Shown: piece after piece, positions 28,291 to 40,199 of the stretch | Position numbering within the stretch: position 1 is the stretch's first letter | Layout: the number at the start of each line of letters is the position of its first letter | Source of the DNA: Macrotis lagotis | Lineage: Eukaryota > Chordata > Mammalia > Peramelemorphia > Peramelidae | Length of the DNA: 64,000 bases | Assembly: GCF_037893015.1 (NCBI RefSeq) | Contig: NC_133665.1 | Location: 104,065,937 to 104,129,936 of the forward strand | Direction: 5' to 3' | Program-made: the position numbers and the translations under genes | Notes under the pieces: generated by a model | Told to the model about the DNA's origin: nothing | The model's input: only the letters and a program-made list of their open reading frames with translations | Database searches by the model: none

Positions 28291-28745
28291 AAAGTGTCCA
28301 AGTGGGATGGGCAGGACTTCAAGCTGCTGCTGGGGGGAGAAGACGGGGCAGAGTGGCAGGTGGTACATTGGCTCTACCCCAACTAGTGGGTAGGGCTCCC
28401 AGCATCAGTGGAATTAGGATCCTAAGATTGATGTCAACAGGTGGCCATCTCTTTGGTTCCTATTGGAAAGAGTACAGGAACCTTCCCACCTTTCACCTCC
28501 ACCCCTAAGTAGAAATCTTGGTGGGAAATAGACCAGGTATAGCTGAAGAGCCCCTTCCCTGAGGCAGGGTCCTTGGAAGAAGTAGAAGTCAGTGAGGATT
28601 CTTCAGGCACTCCTGTAGTCATCTTCCAGGGTGCCAGCCAAATCTCCGGGATGGCTGGTTTATCTAGCATTCTCCCTCTCAGCCACCAGGGGAATGGTTT
28701 TCCAGGGTTAGTCAAGGATATAATAGTCAATTCTAAAACTGGAGG
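28291..28745. repeat. Low-copy block duplicated at 57325-57720
   Basis: 'gacttcaagctgctgctggg', 'gtggccatctct/gtgggcatctct' and 'ctgaagagccccttccctga' recur in order at 57.3-57.7 kb. Both copies directly follow the same L1 3' end, so the block was copied as genomic DNA after that insertion. I found no coding frame conserved between the copies. Confidence 0.7.
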
Positions 28746-28749
28746 TTTG

Positions 28750-28912
28750 GGGCAGCTAGGTGGCACAGTGGATAGTACACCAGCCCTGGAGTCAGGAGGA
28801 CCTGAGTTCAAATGTGGTCTCAGACACTTAATAATTACCTAGCTGTGTGGCCCTGGGCAAGTCATTTAAACCATTGCCTTGCAAAAACCTAAAAATAAAT
28901 AAATAAATGAAA
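28750..28912 (+). repeat. Marsupial tRNA-derived SINE
   Basis: Flanked by 'aaactggaggtt' on both sides, a target-site duplication; absent from the 57-kb copy of this block. Confidence 0.92.
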
Positions 28913-28919
28913 CTGGAGG

Positions 28920-29850
28920 TTGATAATGGGTCTCTGAAGGACCACAAGTCAATCATTGAAGCTCAGAAAAACTGAGACTGCTTTTCTTCTAAGCACTGCA
29001 CCTGAACAGGAACACATTTGTTCAGATGTAAGGACAGTGCTGAGGAAAATACACAACATAAAAGAAAAATGACTATTTCAAAATTACAAAGAATGAGTTT
29101 GACCTTTAAGAAAAAATATGAGAAAGCTGCTTCCTTCCTTTCCGGTTCACAGGTCTAAAAATTTACTTCTATTTTCTCAGATGTTTTTCAATTTTAAAAA
29201 TCAGTTTTGTTGATTATTTAAAATCTTTGCTACCCTCTTAAAATTATTTGTTATATGGGCTCTCTGGGGCATGGGACAGGGAGCTACCAGGGAAATTAAA
29301 TCAAAGTAAAAACAAGATATAAATTTTGAATAAAAGAAGACAATTGCAATCGTTCAATCGAGTGGTGAGGGAGTCTTGAACTGGTTGGTGGCTGTAAATA
29401 GAGTTCAGGACATGGAATGTGCTGGATGTTTTGAAGGGAGAAAGTACAAGATGTACCAACAGATTGGCTTTGTGGGGGGAGGGACAGTGGAGAATCCAAA
29501 ATGACAGAGTCTGCTAGTCTAGCTGACTTGAAGGATGATATCTATTAAGCAGTGGATAGCTATTTATTAAGCACCCGCCATGTGCCAGTCACTGAGCCTG
29601 GACAGTAATAGAAAAGGAGGTAGAGTTTTCAAGGCTCCTAAGAGGTCCCTGTAAGGTGGAGCATAGAGAAAGACTAGATGGTCTTAAATGTTGGAAACTG
29701 GATGGTATCAAGATAGAACCAAGTGTCTCTGATGCAATCAACAATATTTAGCAATGAGGATAACTATTTATTTTATAATTTTCAATTATGGACATACAGA
29801 GGATTATAGATTAAGAACAGTTTGGGAATATAAATATCAACTAGTAGAAG
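28920..29850. other. Spacer with an ancient repeat trace
   Basis: Mostly unrecognised. 'tatttattaagcacccgcca' followed by 'tgccagtcactgagcctgg' near 29560-29610 looks like an old L2- or MIR-class fragment. Confidence 0.35.
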
Positions 29851-29859
29851 CCTCTCATT

Positions 29860-30195
29860 TTATTTTATTTTTATTGAGAACTTATCTGAATTTTTTTGGT
29901 TCCATTTTTGAGTTCCAAGCACTCTCCCTCCTCCCTCCCAGCCCAGCATTAGAGAAGGCCAATATTTTAGTTATATAAGTGAAATGCATACTTCCATTTT
30001 TCCAGTGATTTCTCTGGAGCTAACATCTTCCTTCTTAAATCTTTTGTAGTTCATTTGAACATTCACCTTGCTGAGAATAGTTTAGTAATTCACAGTTCAA
30101 ACAATACTGCTATTATTGAATATATAACATTCTCTTGGTTCTACTCATTTCACTCTCCATTATTTCATGTAAGTCTATATTTTTCTTAATTAACT
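29860..30195 (-). mobile_element. L1 LINE 3' end fragment
   Basis: Inverted L1 3' region ('tttttattgagaacttatct', 'ttgctgagaatagtttagta'). Confidence 0.65.
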
Positions 30196-30199
30196 TGCT

Positions 30200-30790
30200 T
30201 CCACTTTTTGTAATAACAAAGAACTAGAAATTAAAGGGATGTCCATCAATTGGGGAATGGATGAACAAGTTATGATATATAAATGTAATGGAATACTATG
30301 ATTCTAAAGAAATGATGAACAGATTTCAGAAAAATCCAGAAAGATTTGCATGAACTGAGGCTAAGTGAAGTGAGCAGAACCACATAATAACAGTAGCACT
30401 GTATGATCAACTATGATAGACTTAGTTCTTCTTAGCAATATAGTGATCTAAAACACTTCTAAAAGACATGATGGAAAATGACATCCACATCCAGAGAGGG
30501 AATTAAGGAATCTGAATACAGATCAAAGAATACTATTTTCACTTTTAAAAATTTATTTCTGGTTTTTTCTTTCTTGTGTTTTTTCCCTTTATTTGATTCT
30601 TCTTTTACAACATTAATATGGAAATTTGTGTAACATGATTATACATGTTTAAACCTACACCAGACTTCTTGCTATCTTAAGGAAGGAGAGGGAAGAGAGA
30701 ACAAAAGAAAATTTTGAAACTCAAATTTTTCAGAAATGTATGTTGATACTACCTATCCATGTAATTAGAAAAAAATAAAATTTTATTTAA
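30200..30790 (+). mobile_element. L1 LINE 3' end fragment
   Basis: ORF2 end and 3' UTR in plus orientation ('atcaattggggaatggatga', 'gaagtgagcagaaccacata'), ending in an AT-rich tail. Confidence 0.75.
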
Positions 30791-30929
30791 AATGGGGGAA
30801 ATTTTAAAAGCATATTATTTAAAAATTGTGAATAAAGAAAAATTAAATAAAATCAACTGGTTCTTCATTTCCTTCAGCAGAAGAGTATTCCAAATAGTAA
30901 CTTCCAATGGTTGCCACAGGCCAGGTTTT

Positions 30930-31790
30930 CTGGGGTTGCCACAGGCCAGGCTTGTGGAGGAGGGGGAGGAGGAAGGAGGCTTCGAGCTGTTAGCCCTGGG
31001 AATCCAAGAGCTTTGGAATCCTGAACATGAAACAAAATTGCATATTTTTCACAAATATGTAGGCTCAGGAGAAACATGGTTTGGAGAAGAAAGTATGAAC
31101 CAATTAAACAAGTGGTTGGAAAAATGCAAGATCCCTTTGGATTATTCAGTGCTTGACATTGGAACTGAAAGTGGGATCTTTTTGGTTGAATTAGCAAAAT
31201 TGGGATACTCTTAATAGTACTGAAATTGATTACTCTCCTTTGGCAATACAGCTTTCTGAAAGAATAATAGAAAAGGAAGGTTAATCCAACACTAAGCTAC
31301 ATATAAAAGGGTTTTGGAATCCTTTTAGCAAAGATTGGATTTCATGTTTGCATTGACAAAGAAACCTTTGAATCCTGACAATGCATCTGAGAAGAGGAAG
31401 CAGTCTCTTCAAGGCATTGCAATATAAAGGCTTTTTTTTCTGATAATGTCTTGTAACTGGACTAAGGATGAACTTGCAAAATGAGTTTAGTGAAGGATTT
31501 GAAATTGTGGAAGAACTGCCAACACCCACATTTATCTTTGGAGGGAAATCTGGAAATAGGATAACTGCACTGGTTTTCAAAAAAAGTGAGGTCTGTCTCT
31601 GGACACATTCAATTTTCTTTTTCGGAGTGTCAGAATCATCCTGATGGAGATGTGGGCAAATCATACCCAAGTTCATGGCACAACAGAAAGCTGCACACCC
31701 CAGATGATTACACTGGGGCAGTGAGAAATCCTAGACCTATAAGGACCTAGTTTGGAGAGATGTACAGAGAATTATGTTGAATATATTTTA
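30930..31790 (+). pseudogene. EEF1AKMT2: Processed pseudogene of EEF1A lysine methyltransferase 2 (METTL10)
   Basis: Plus-strand translation gives GETWFGEESMNQLNKWLEKC, then KIPLDYSVLDIGTESGIFLV, matching the start of the seven-beta-strand methyltransferase that trimethylates eEF1A (motif I VLDIGTGNG in the parent, here DIGTES). After GYS a frameshift and stops follow, but later stretches still match: IDYSPLAIQLSE near 31229, and 'agaactgccaacacccacat' near 31510. Exons are joined without introns, so this is a retrocopy. It is broken by a frameshift and several stops. A 24-base direct repeat of 'ggttgccacaggccagg' lies at its 5' edge (30908-30950). Confidence 0.8.
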
Positions 31791-31799
31791 TATTTGAAA

Positions 31800-32445
31800 T
31801 TTACATATTTTCTTTAATTAAACAAATCTTTATAATTGCTGAACAACAGCAACAAATAAGAATAGTATTTCATTACAATCATACAGCACAACTTGTTTAG
31901 TCATTCTACATGATGGTTATCCCCAGAATTCCAGTTCTTTACCACTACAAAGAGAACTGCTATAAATCTTTTAGAATATTTAGCTTATTTTCCTTTTTCC
32001 ATTATCATCTTGGGAAACAGACCTGATAGTGGTTACTGGGTCAAAGATATACATAGTTCCATACCTCTTTGGGCATAATTTCAGATTGCTCTCCAAAATG
32101 GTTGATCAATTCACTGTTCCAACAATTAATGTCCCAATTTTTCCACATCACTTCCAACATCTGTCTATTTTCCCTTTATCATTTTATCCAATCAGATAGA
32201 TGTGGGAATGGTATCTCAAAGTTGTTTTAATTTGCATTTCTCTAATCATTCTGATTTAGAACATTTTTTCATATGACCATATGATTTTATTTTTTTCAAA
32301 AAGTACCTGTTCATATCCTTTTATTATTTATCAATCAAGGAATAGTCTACAAATTTTTATAAATTTGACAAAAAATACTCTATATATTTGAGATATGAGA
32401 CCTTCATTGTCCATAAAAAAATTTCCCCCAAGGATTCTGCTTTGC
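31800..32445 (-). mobile_element. L1 LINE 3' end fragment
   Basis: Inverted L1 ORF2 end and 3' UTR ('gattgctctccaaaatggtt', 'ttaatttgcatttctctaat'). Confidence 0.7.
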
Positions 32446-32762
32446 CCCTCATTTTAAAGAGAAGGAAACAAAGACTAGAAGTGGGACATGACTAAGTCAG
32501 GGTCTCATAGTCAGTCATGGGCAGAAGTAACCAGCATTGGACCAGACCTGCCATGGGGCAGCTGGGTGAGGGGTTAGTTTTTTGCCTGCACTTGGGTGGA
32601 TGACAGGCTGAGTGTCCATATGTCCGGGAGGCAGGTCTTTAAGTTCATTTTGTTGAGAAAGATGTAGGCCTCTGGCCCTTGCATTTGTCTGAGCCCTAAG
32701 TCAGACATAGACAGACCTCCTGGGGCAGCCAGAGCTCTTTTGAATTCTTGCTTGAACTCTGT

Positions 32763-32765
32763 TTT

Positions 32766-32798
<33 letters not shown>

Positions 32799-32800
32799 CA
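32763..32800. repeat. (TTTTG)n microsatellite
   Basis: Seven or so ttttg units within the 3' part of unit 4. Confidence 0.85.
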
Positions 32801-33410
32801 GCGCTGAGGGTATATAATACAGTAGTTGCCCAAGCTGGTACAGGGACTTCTAGGAATACCAGCTTCCAGAAGGATACTCTCAACCCTAACTAGGGGTCCA
32901 GTTTCTTGTTCTTAGAATCTTGCAATATCCCTGAAGAAGAAAGGAGACAGTAATCAGAGAGCATAGGGAGAGACATGGATTCTCCTTCTGAGTCTCAACA
33001 TTTCATCTTAGAGGAAGGAAGCACCAGACTTATCCTGGCATATTGTCAGATTCTTTTGTGCCTCTGCTCCTGAATTCCCCACCTCAGTTTAAAACTTAGG
33101 GATCCTTATCAACAGTCTTGGGGGCAGAAGCCAATTTGTGGCAAAAACTACAGATTATGTACACACTAGAAGGTCTTACTGTGGTGACCTGAGGGAACAG
33201 AGCAAGCTTTAGAGGGGGGGATGGTGAAAGGCAAGACTATTTACCTGGGCATAATTTGTGTCTTTTAGGGCTGGGAAGCATGTGATGGATGGGACCAACT
33301 GGGGGATTTAGGGCTTCTTCCTTTTTTTCTTTTTTCTTTATTACTACAATTATTACAATAATTTTGTTATGAGTAAACATAAACTCCCCTCACCCCCAAG
33401 AAGATGTGAG

Positions 33411-33450
33411 TGAGAGAGAGAGAGAATAGTGAGTGAGAGAGAGAGAGATA
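33411..33450. repeat. (GA)n microsatellite
   Basis: Two short gaga tracts inside the HAL1-like element. Confidence 0.8.
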
Positions 33451-33531
33451 AAATGTACTTCAGTCTGTGTTCAAATTCCAATGGCTCTGTCTCTGGGGTG
33501 AGTTGCTTTCTTTATCATAAGTCCACTAGAG

Positions 33532-33680
33532 GGATGGCTAGGTGGTGCAGTGCATAGAGCATGGGTCTTGGAGTCAGGAGTACCTGGGTTCAAGTCTGAC
33601 CCCAGGCACTTAATAATTACCTAGCTGTGTGGCCTTGGGCAAGCCACTTAACTCCATTGCCTTGAAAAATCTAACCCCCC
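33532..33680 (+). repeat. Marsupial tRNA-derived SINE
   Basis: Nested in the HAL1-like element; flanked by near-copies 'ataagtccactaga' / 'ataagtctaccaga'. Confidence 0.9.
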
Positions 33681-36079
33681 CCCCAAAATAAGTCTACCAG
33701 AGAAGTTGCTTCAATATTTTCCCCACAGTAGCTATTACTAGCTGTACCTCCATTCTATTCCTCCCCAGTCTCATTTATTCTATTCTCTCTCTCTCCTTTC
33801 ATCCTGGCCCTGTCCAAAAGTGTGTTGTATATGAGTACCCTTTCCCTCAATTTTCCCTCTCTTCTATCATCTATTCCCCTCTTCCCTCCCCCATTCCCCC
33901 TTATCCCATCCCTTTCTTCTCATTTTTCTCTAGGATAAGATAGATTTTTATACCCTATTAGTGTGTATGTTATTTCCTCTCTGAGCCATTTCTGATGAGA
34001 ATGAAGGCTCACTCATTCCCCCTTGCCTTCCCCCTTTCCACTCCATTGAAAAAGCTTTTTCTTGACTCTTATGTGAAATTTCCTAGCTTCTTCTTCATCT
34101 ACTTTACCTTTCTCCCAGTACTTTCCTTTATCACCCATTGACTCCATCTTCTTACTATATTATACCATTATATTCCACTCCTTCCTGTGCCCTGTCTATA
34201 TATGCTCCTTCTAACAGCTCTTATAAATGAGAAAGTTTATATGAGTTATCAATATTTTCTTCCTATGCAGGAATACAAACAGTTCAACATCATCAAGTTC
34301 CTCATAGTTAGTCCCTCTCTTCTACTCCCTCTATGGTTCACCAGCATCCTGTACTTGGAGATCAAACTTTCTGTTCAGCTCTGGTTGTTTCAATAGGAAA
34401 GTTTGAAAGTCCCCTGTTTTATTGAAAGGCCATCTTTTCCCCTGAAAGAGGATGTTCAGTTTTGCTGGGTAGTTGATTTTTGGTTGTAAACCAAGATCTT
34501 TTGCCTTCTGGAATATCATATTCCAATCCCTACAAGCCCTTATTGTAGATCCTGTGTAATCCTGACTATGGAGCCTTGGTGGTTGAATTATTTGTTTCTG
34601 GCAGCTTTTAGAATTTTCTCTTTGATTTGGGAGTTTGGAATTTGGCTATAATATTCCTGGACATTTTTCTTTTGGGATCTCTTTCAGGAAGTGATCAGTG
34701 AATTCCCTCAATTTCTATTTTACCCTCTGCTTCTAGGATCTCAGGGCAATTTTGCTGTATTATTTCTTGAAAAATGAAGTCTAGGCTCTTGTCCTGGTTG
34801 TGACTTTCAGGTATCCCAATAATTTTTAAATTATTTCTTCTGGAATCTGTTTTTGAGGCTGGTTGTTTTTCCAATGAGATATTTCACATTTTCTTCTAAT
34901 TTGGGGATTTTTCTTCCTGATTTCTCACAAAGTCATCAGCTTCCTTTAGTTCCATTCTTCATTTGGAGGAGTTATTTTCTTCAGAGAGCTTTTTAACTTC
35001 CTTTTCCAGCTGGCCAATTCTGCTTTTTAAGGCATTCTTCCCTTCATTTATCTTTCATTTTGTTTTTTTTTCCATTAGGCCTAAACTGATTTTTAACATA
35101 TTATTTTCTTCAGTATTTTTTTGTATTTCTTTCACCAAGCTGTTGATTTGGTTTTCATGATTTTTCTGCATCACTCTCATTTCTCCTCCCAATTTTCCCC
35201 TCACATCTCCCTTAATTGCTTTTCAAAGTCTTTTTTGAGCTCATCCATAGTCTGAGCCCATTTTCTATTTCTCTTGGATGTTTTGGTTATAGAAGCTTAG
35301 ATTTTGTCATCATCTAAGTATGTGTTTTGATCTTCCATGGCACTAAAGTAATTCTTTATGGTCAGATTCTTCTTTTTCTGTTGTTTACTCATTTCCTCAG
35401 CCCAAGACTAATTTACAGCACTTCCAAGGCTTTTGTTTTTTTTTTTTGGGGGGGGGGGATAGCCCACTTGGACCTTTATTCCTCCAAGGTCTTATATTCT
35501 CTTGCCTGTGCTTTGATATGTAGATGACTACAGCACTTCCCTTTGCCCTGGAGCTGTGAGGAGGGGTCCTGCTTGTCCATTTTATGGAAGGCCAAACTGC
35601 AAGCTGGATCTGAGTGTGGGCAAACAGCAGAGTCCTGTCCCCAGGGAGAGCAGAGGAATTTCTGCAGTCTCCCCTGACCCCCTTCCCATCTGTAGGCTAT
35701 GCTCTGGGGATGTAGGCTGCTTTCTCCAGATTCTTGCTGCAGATTCTGTGGCCAGTGCTCCCTCAGTCCACACTCATTCTGGTGTAGCAGAATTCTCTCC
35801 CCTCCCTTTAAGGTGTTCCAAGGCTGTGCTTCGACCCGGACTTTTTCCAACTCCCCGTCCTGCTGAAACACACCTTTCCTGGAACCTACAGGTTTTCTTG
35901 AACTGGGAAAATGTATCACTCAGTCTTTCTGTGGGTTCTGCCCCTCTAAATTTTGGCTAGAGTCATAATTTGTTGGCTTTTGGAGTTTTGGGGGGAAGGA
36001 GTTCTCTGGAAAAGCTGCCATCTTGGCTCTGCCCACCTCAGGCTTCTTCTTCCTTGAGTAGATCAAGGGCATTTTACTT

Positions 36080-36405
36080 GGGGATGGGAAGGGAAACTAA
36101 TTAGGAAAATCAGAGACTAGCCTAGAAGGAATTTAAAAAAAAATCAACCTATGAAAGAGTCCCATCCAGTTAGACTAGGAGAGTGATAATTCCTCAGGTT
36201 TAAGACCTGTTAGCAAATGTTTCTGTTTGCCCCTTTAGTAGACCTAGGAATAGGTTAAATAGGTCAGGCTGGCTCACAATCCAGCTCTTCTATGAATGCA
36301 CTGGAAACTTAGAAGATGCTCAAAACAGCTGGGAACTCGTCCTGCATGTACCTTGAAGGCAGCTCTTAACCACCCTCCCTTATTGACTGCAGGGATACAG
36401 ATATC
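36080..36405 (-). other. Upstream part of unit 4 (intron 1)
   Basis: Minus-strand intron leading to the unit 4 exon 2. No repeat recognised. Confidence 0.4.
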
Positions 36406-36409
36406 CCAC

Positions 36410-36540
36410 TTTTTTTTTACTTTTGCAAAGTAATAGAGTTAAGTGACTTGCCCAAGGTCACACAGCAAAATAATTATTGTCTGAGACTGGATTTGAACTA
36501 AAGTCCTCCTGACTCTATCCACTGCACCACCTAGCTGTCC
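36410..36540 (-). repeat. Marsupial tRNA-derived SINE, degraded
   Basis: Inverted copy with internal deletions ('acacagcaaaataattattg', 'caccacctagctgtcc'). Confidence 0.85.
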
Positions 36541-36969
36541 TTTATCCTACTTCTTTTTCAGACTTCAATCTTTCCTTTCTTCTCCTGTTTTGACCTTGTG
36601 AAGATGACTTACATATATAGATGACTATTAAATTTTATCTCATTAGATTTAGCCCATCCCCATCTATTGGAGACCTTTTTGAATCTTGACTTAAAAATGT
36701 AAATGGTACTTTTTTTTATCAATTACATGTAAAGAAAATTTTCAGTATTTATTTTTCATAAAAATTTGAATTACAAATTTTTCTCCCTCCCCAAGATGTT
36801 AAGTAATATGATATAGGTCATACATGTGAAATCATGTAACACTTATTTCTACATTAATCATGTTGTAAAAGAAGAAACAGAAAAAAGAAAATAGAACATT
36901 AAAAAACAAATAAAGGGATAATAGTATGCTTTGATCTGCATAGACTTCCATCACTTCTTTCTTTCTTTT

Positions 36970-37124
36970 TTTTTTTTTTAGGTTTTTGCAAGGCAAATGG
37001 GGTTAAGTGGTTTGCCCAAGGCCACACAGCTAGGTAATTATTAAGTGTCTGAGGTCAGATTTGAACCCAGGTACTCCTGACGCCAGGACCAGTGCTTTAT
37101 CCACTATGCCACCTAGCCGCCCCA
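36970..37124 (-). repeat. Marsupial tRNA-derived SINE
   Basis: Inverted near-consensus copy with a visible 14-bp target-site duplication. Confidence 0.92.
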
Positions 37125-37324
37125 TCCATCACTTCTTTCTCTAGAAGTGGACAGCATTTTCAGTCATGAGTGTTTTAGAATTGTCTTGGATCATTGTATT
37201 GCTGAAAAGAGCCAAGTCTAGACTAGTTGATCATTGCACAGCTATTGCTGTGCTCATTTCACTGAGCATCAGTTCATGGAAGTCCTTCCAGGTTTTTTCC
37301 TGAAATCTTCCTCATTGTTTCTTC

Positions 37325-37490
37325 TTCTTTTTTTTTTTTTTAGGTTTTTGCAAGGCAGATGGGGTTAAGTGGCTTATCCAAGGCCACACAGCTAGGTAAT
37401 TATTAAGTGTCTGAGGCCGGATTTAAACCCAGGTACTCCTGACTCCAGAGCCGGTGCTTTATCCACTGCTCCACCTAGCCCCCCCCCCCC
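37325..37490 (-). repeat. Marsupial tRNA-derived SINE
   Basis: Inverted copy whose head has expanded into a C-run near 37482-37494. Confidence 0.9.
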
Positions 37491-37574
37491 CCCATTATTT
37501 CTTATAACACAATAGTTGAATCTTTACTCTTTTCAGTCAGTGAATGAACTGACTCTCCTAGTGTTGAATCCTTT

Positions 37575-38990
37575 GTAAATTGGATAAGGATGCCAGTTGT
37601 ATCTTTACCTACATCATGGATTTTTTTTTAAAAGATCACAGAGTCAATGGCACCCCCAAAAGAACTTTGTTTGCTTGTCTATTTGGGGGCAATGGGAGCA
37701 GATACCTTAGGCCACTGAAATGTTTAGATGGTGATCAGCTCCTAAGAACAGTCATGATGACTAAGTGGATCCAGAATGGGAGAATGGGAGTTTAGAGGAA
37801 GGAAGGATTCAGGAAAAGGAGGGTTTTCTTAACTGTACAATCCAGGGAGGTCAGGAGATGACTATACTTTTCCAGATGGAGGTAAACATGGTTAGGGGTT
37901 TTCTCCCCATCTAATTTTTACTGATTCTCTTTAGATTCTTGATTTCAATTTTGACTAGGGAGAGGAGTGGGGATAACAGAAACAGAAATTAGTAAGAGGA
38001 ATAAGAATTTCACCTGTTTCTTTGACAAGTCATTCATCACCTAAGACTTGGACATAATATAGATATAAAGACCCTAAAGAGAGGAATCCTCTTTGCCTTT
38101 GGAGACTCATAGGAAGCTCAGAGGAGATGGAGATTATTCCTGGTACGTTCTGAAGACAACATGACCTTCCCACATTGGCCACAAGGACAGAAATTTTCTA
38201 GGTCATTTTAAAACCATATTGCAGTCTCTCCTTTTCCCAAGTAATTCTCAGTTTAGAATACTCATTCTTATCCAGAGACCTTCCTTTCCCTCAGTCTCCC
38301 ATTCTGCTATTCTTGGTCCATCTGCTCATAAATGGTTGTTCTTTGGAATTGGTCACCAACTACACTCATTACCAGTGCAGAGGCTTAAGGTGTTTCCTCT
38401 TTTACCTCACTCCCAAATAGGCAGCCCTTTGTGCAGCCTTCTTCTTGCTTTTTAAATAAGTTCTGTATCTTATATTACCTTAGCATTCCATCCCAACCTC
38501 GAGAGTCATCCCCATATGACAAATAGTATTTTTAGAGAGGAAAAAAACAGTGGGAAGCACAACTGTTTTATATGTTGAAAAATACACAAATGTAATTTTG
38601 TTATATTTAACTTTGACTTTTTTTGAGGTGTCATTGTTCTTTCTATTTACATGCAGAAATTTGTGTAGGTGTAGAAGGAAATAAACATTTATACATGTAT
38701 ATACACACACAAAAATGAAATATATTTCTATATATACAAAAGTTATTTTTGTTCAATTTGTGTGGAGGACGGGCAGGAGGTTGAGAATTAGAATAATATT
38801 AAGCTTCTTCTTTCCTCTCTCCCAAATAATAGAGCAGAAAGAAGCCCAGAAGGATCCTGAGAAAAGCAAGAGAGCTATTTGAATATTAACATATTATTAT
38901 ATTTATATATAATAAAAATATATAAATATTATAAAGAAGGACAAGCTCAATAGAATATTGGTTTCATGTAGAGTCTTTTTTAAAAGAGTA
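37575..38990. other. Low-copy sequence without recognised gene
   Basis: No known repeat or splice-supported coding sequence was recognised. A short coding-like piece near 38831-38880 reads EQKEAQKDPEKSK before a stop, but has no supporting context. Confidence 0.4.
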
Positions 38991-38995
38991 AATGG

Positions 38996-39150
38996 AGGGG
39001 CAGCTAGGTGGCACAGTGGAGAAAGCACTGGCCCTGAAGTCAGGAGTACCTGGGTTCAAATCCAGTCTCAGACACTTCATAATTACCTAGCTGTGTGGCC
39101 TTGGGCAAGCCACTTAACCCCATTTGCCTTGCAAAAAAGAAAAAAAAAGA
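38996..39150 (+). repeat. Marsupial tRNA-derived SINE
   Basis: Flanked by 'aaagagtaaatgga' on both sides, its target-site duplication. Confidence 0.93.
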
Positions 39151-39349
39151 GTAAATGGAAATGATCATTTTAACAGGTACTTTAAAAATAAAGCATTTTT
39201 AAAAAGTGCAAAATAAGAGTAGGATAGTGAATGAGTTACAAAGTAGAAGCAAGACAGAAATAATGAAATTAAAAACTGGAAGAAAGAACTGAAAGGAAAG
39301 CAAATAGCATGGAACTGAAAATGGTACATCTCAATGAATTAATAGTCTT

Positions 39350-39495
39350 TTTTTTTTTGCAAGGCAATGGGGTTGAGTGGCTTGCCCAAGGCCATACAGC
39401 TAGCTAATTATGAAGTGTCTGAGGTTGGATTTGAACTCAGGTACTCCTGAATCCAGGTCCGGTGCTCTCTCCACTGTGCCACCTAGCTGCCCCGA
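39350..39495 (-). repeat. Marsupial tRNA-derived SINE
   Basis: Inverted copy flanked by 'gaattaatagtctt' on both sides. Confidence 0.93.
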
Positions 39496-39499
39496 ATTA

Positions 39500-40195
39500 A
39501 TAGTCTTCTTGAAAAAATAATATAACCAAAGTCTGACACAAGGACCTAGGGTGGGATCTCCCTACCTAGAGGAACTAAGGGGCCTACTAAGCTGGAAAGG
39601 AATTTCCTTGGATAGATTGTGGTGTGTGGATAGATATATCACTAGTTCCAGATGGATAACCATATGTTGAATAGAATATTCTTATATGAACTCCATAAGT
39701 TTTAGCAATTTATCTTGCCTCAGTCTTTTAGGATGCTCTGTTTTTGATTGTTCTCTTTTTCTCACAATGCCTAGTGATTCCCTGAAGATTAGGAGAGACC
39801 ATTACAGCGATCTTGGAGTCATTTACCAGGCCAGATTTTATGGATAACCCAGAACTGATGCCCTGAGGAGTAAGAAACCTTAGGGAATGAATTTCTAGAA
39901 CCAGGAGGATTCATTCAAATATCAGAACCCAGCTGGATATGAACTTGATGACCCTGGTGGTGTGAGTATACTTTGTCCTTGATCTCTCTTGGAAGTAAAT
40001 ATCTCTTTTGTAAGAGCTTATCAATGTTTTAATAGAAATAGGCTTCCAATTGATAGCAATAGAGAAGAACTCAATTCCTCAGGGTTACCCTTGAGAACTC
40101 TGAGGAACAGCTATAGCTGACTTGACTCTGGAAGACAGAGCCAGAAGAGTGTGTCTCTCTCTTTCTCTCTTTCTTGGTGTGTATGTTTCTCTCTC
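39500..40195. other. Unrecognised low-copy sequence
   Basis: No coding sequence or known repeat recognised. It ends in a CT-rich tract near 40155-40205. Confidence 0.35.
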
Positions 40196-40199
40196 TTTT

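Larger units (their letters stand above)
33321..36039 (-). mobile_element. HAL1-like (half-L1) element inserted in unit 4 exon 2
   Basis: An element of about 2.7 kb with a T-rich (poly-A) end at 33321 and a 5' end at 36039, flanked by 'ggcttcttc' on both sides. The minus strand at 34519-34331 encodes an L1 ORF1 C-terminus (NYPAKLNILFQGKRWPFNKT). About 1 kb of pyrimidine-rich 3' UTR follows without any ORF2, the hallmark of half-L1. A second copy with the same ends lies at 60980-63690. A SINE (33532-33680) is nested in it. Confidence 0.65.
32450..36076 (-). pseudogene. Unit 4: inverted paralogue split by a HAL1-like element
   Basis: On the minus strand exon 2 starts at 36076 with TAAAATGCCCTTGATCTACT, nearly identical to unit 1 exon 2. 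It is interrupted at 36040 and resumes at about 33320, ending AATTATGCCCAG/gtaaat at 33245, the same donor as unit 1. Exon 3 begins at 32930 (cttcttcag/GG) with LQDSKNKKLDP, then TAG at 32892-32890; beyond it the reading LRVSFWK still matches the core. Intron 2 and the 3' UTR ('ggtctggtccaatgctggtt') also match unit 1. Exon 1 was not found. Broken by the insertion and the early stop. Confidence 0.68.
36712..37570 (-). mobile_element. L1 LINE 3' end with two nested SINEs
   Basis: Inverted L1 3' UTR ('tgatataggtcatacatgtg') and ORF2 end ('ccttccaggttttttcctga'). A SINE at 36970-37124 is flanked by copies of catcacttctttct; another lies at 37325-37490. Confidence 0.8.

Noticed and set aside
28434-28811. 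125-codon minus-strand open frame
   Set aside because: The second copy of this block (57.3-57.7 kb) has stops in the same frame, and part of the frame lies in a SINE.
38831-38881. Coding-like stretch EQKEAQKDPEKSK after an acceptor-like ataatag
   Set aside because: Too short, with no partner exon or recognised family.
39500-40195. Possible LTR-like sequence
   Set aside because: No paired ends, primer site or gag/pol similarity; left as unrecognised.
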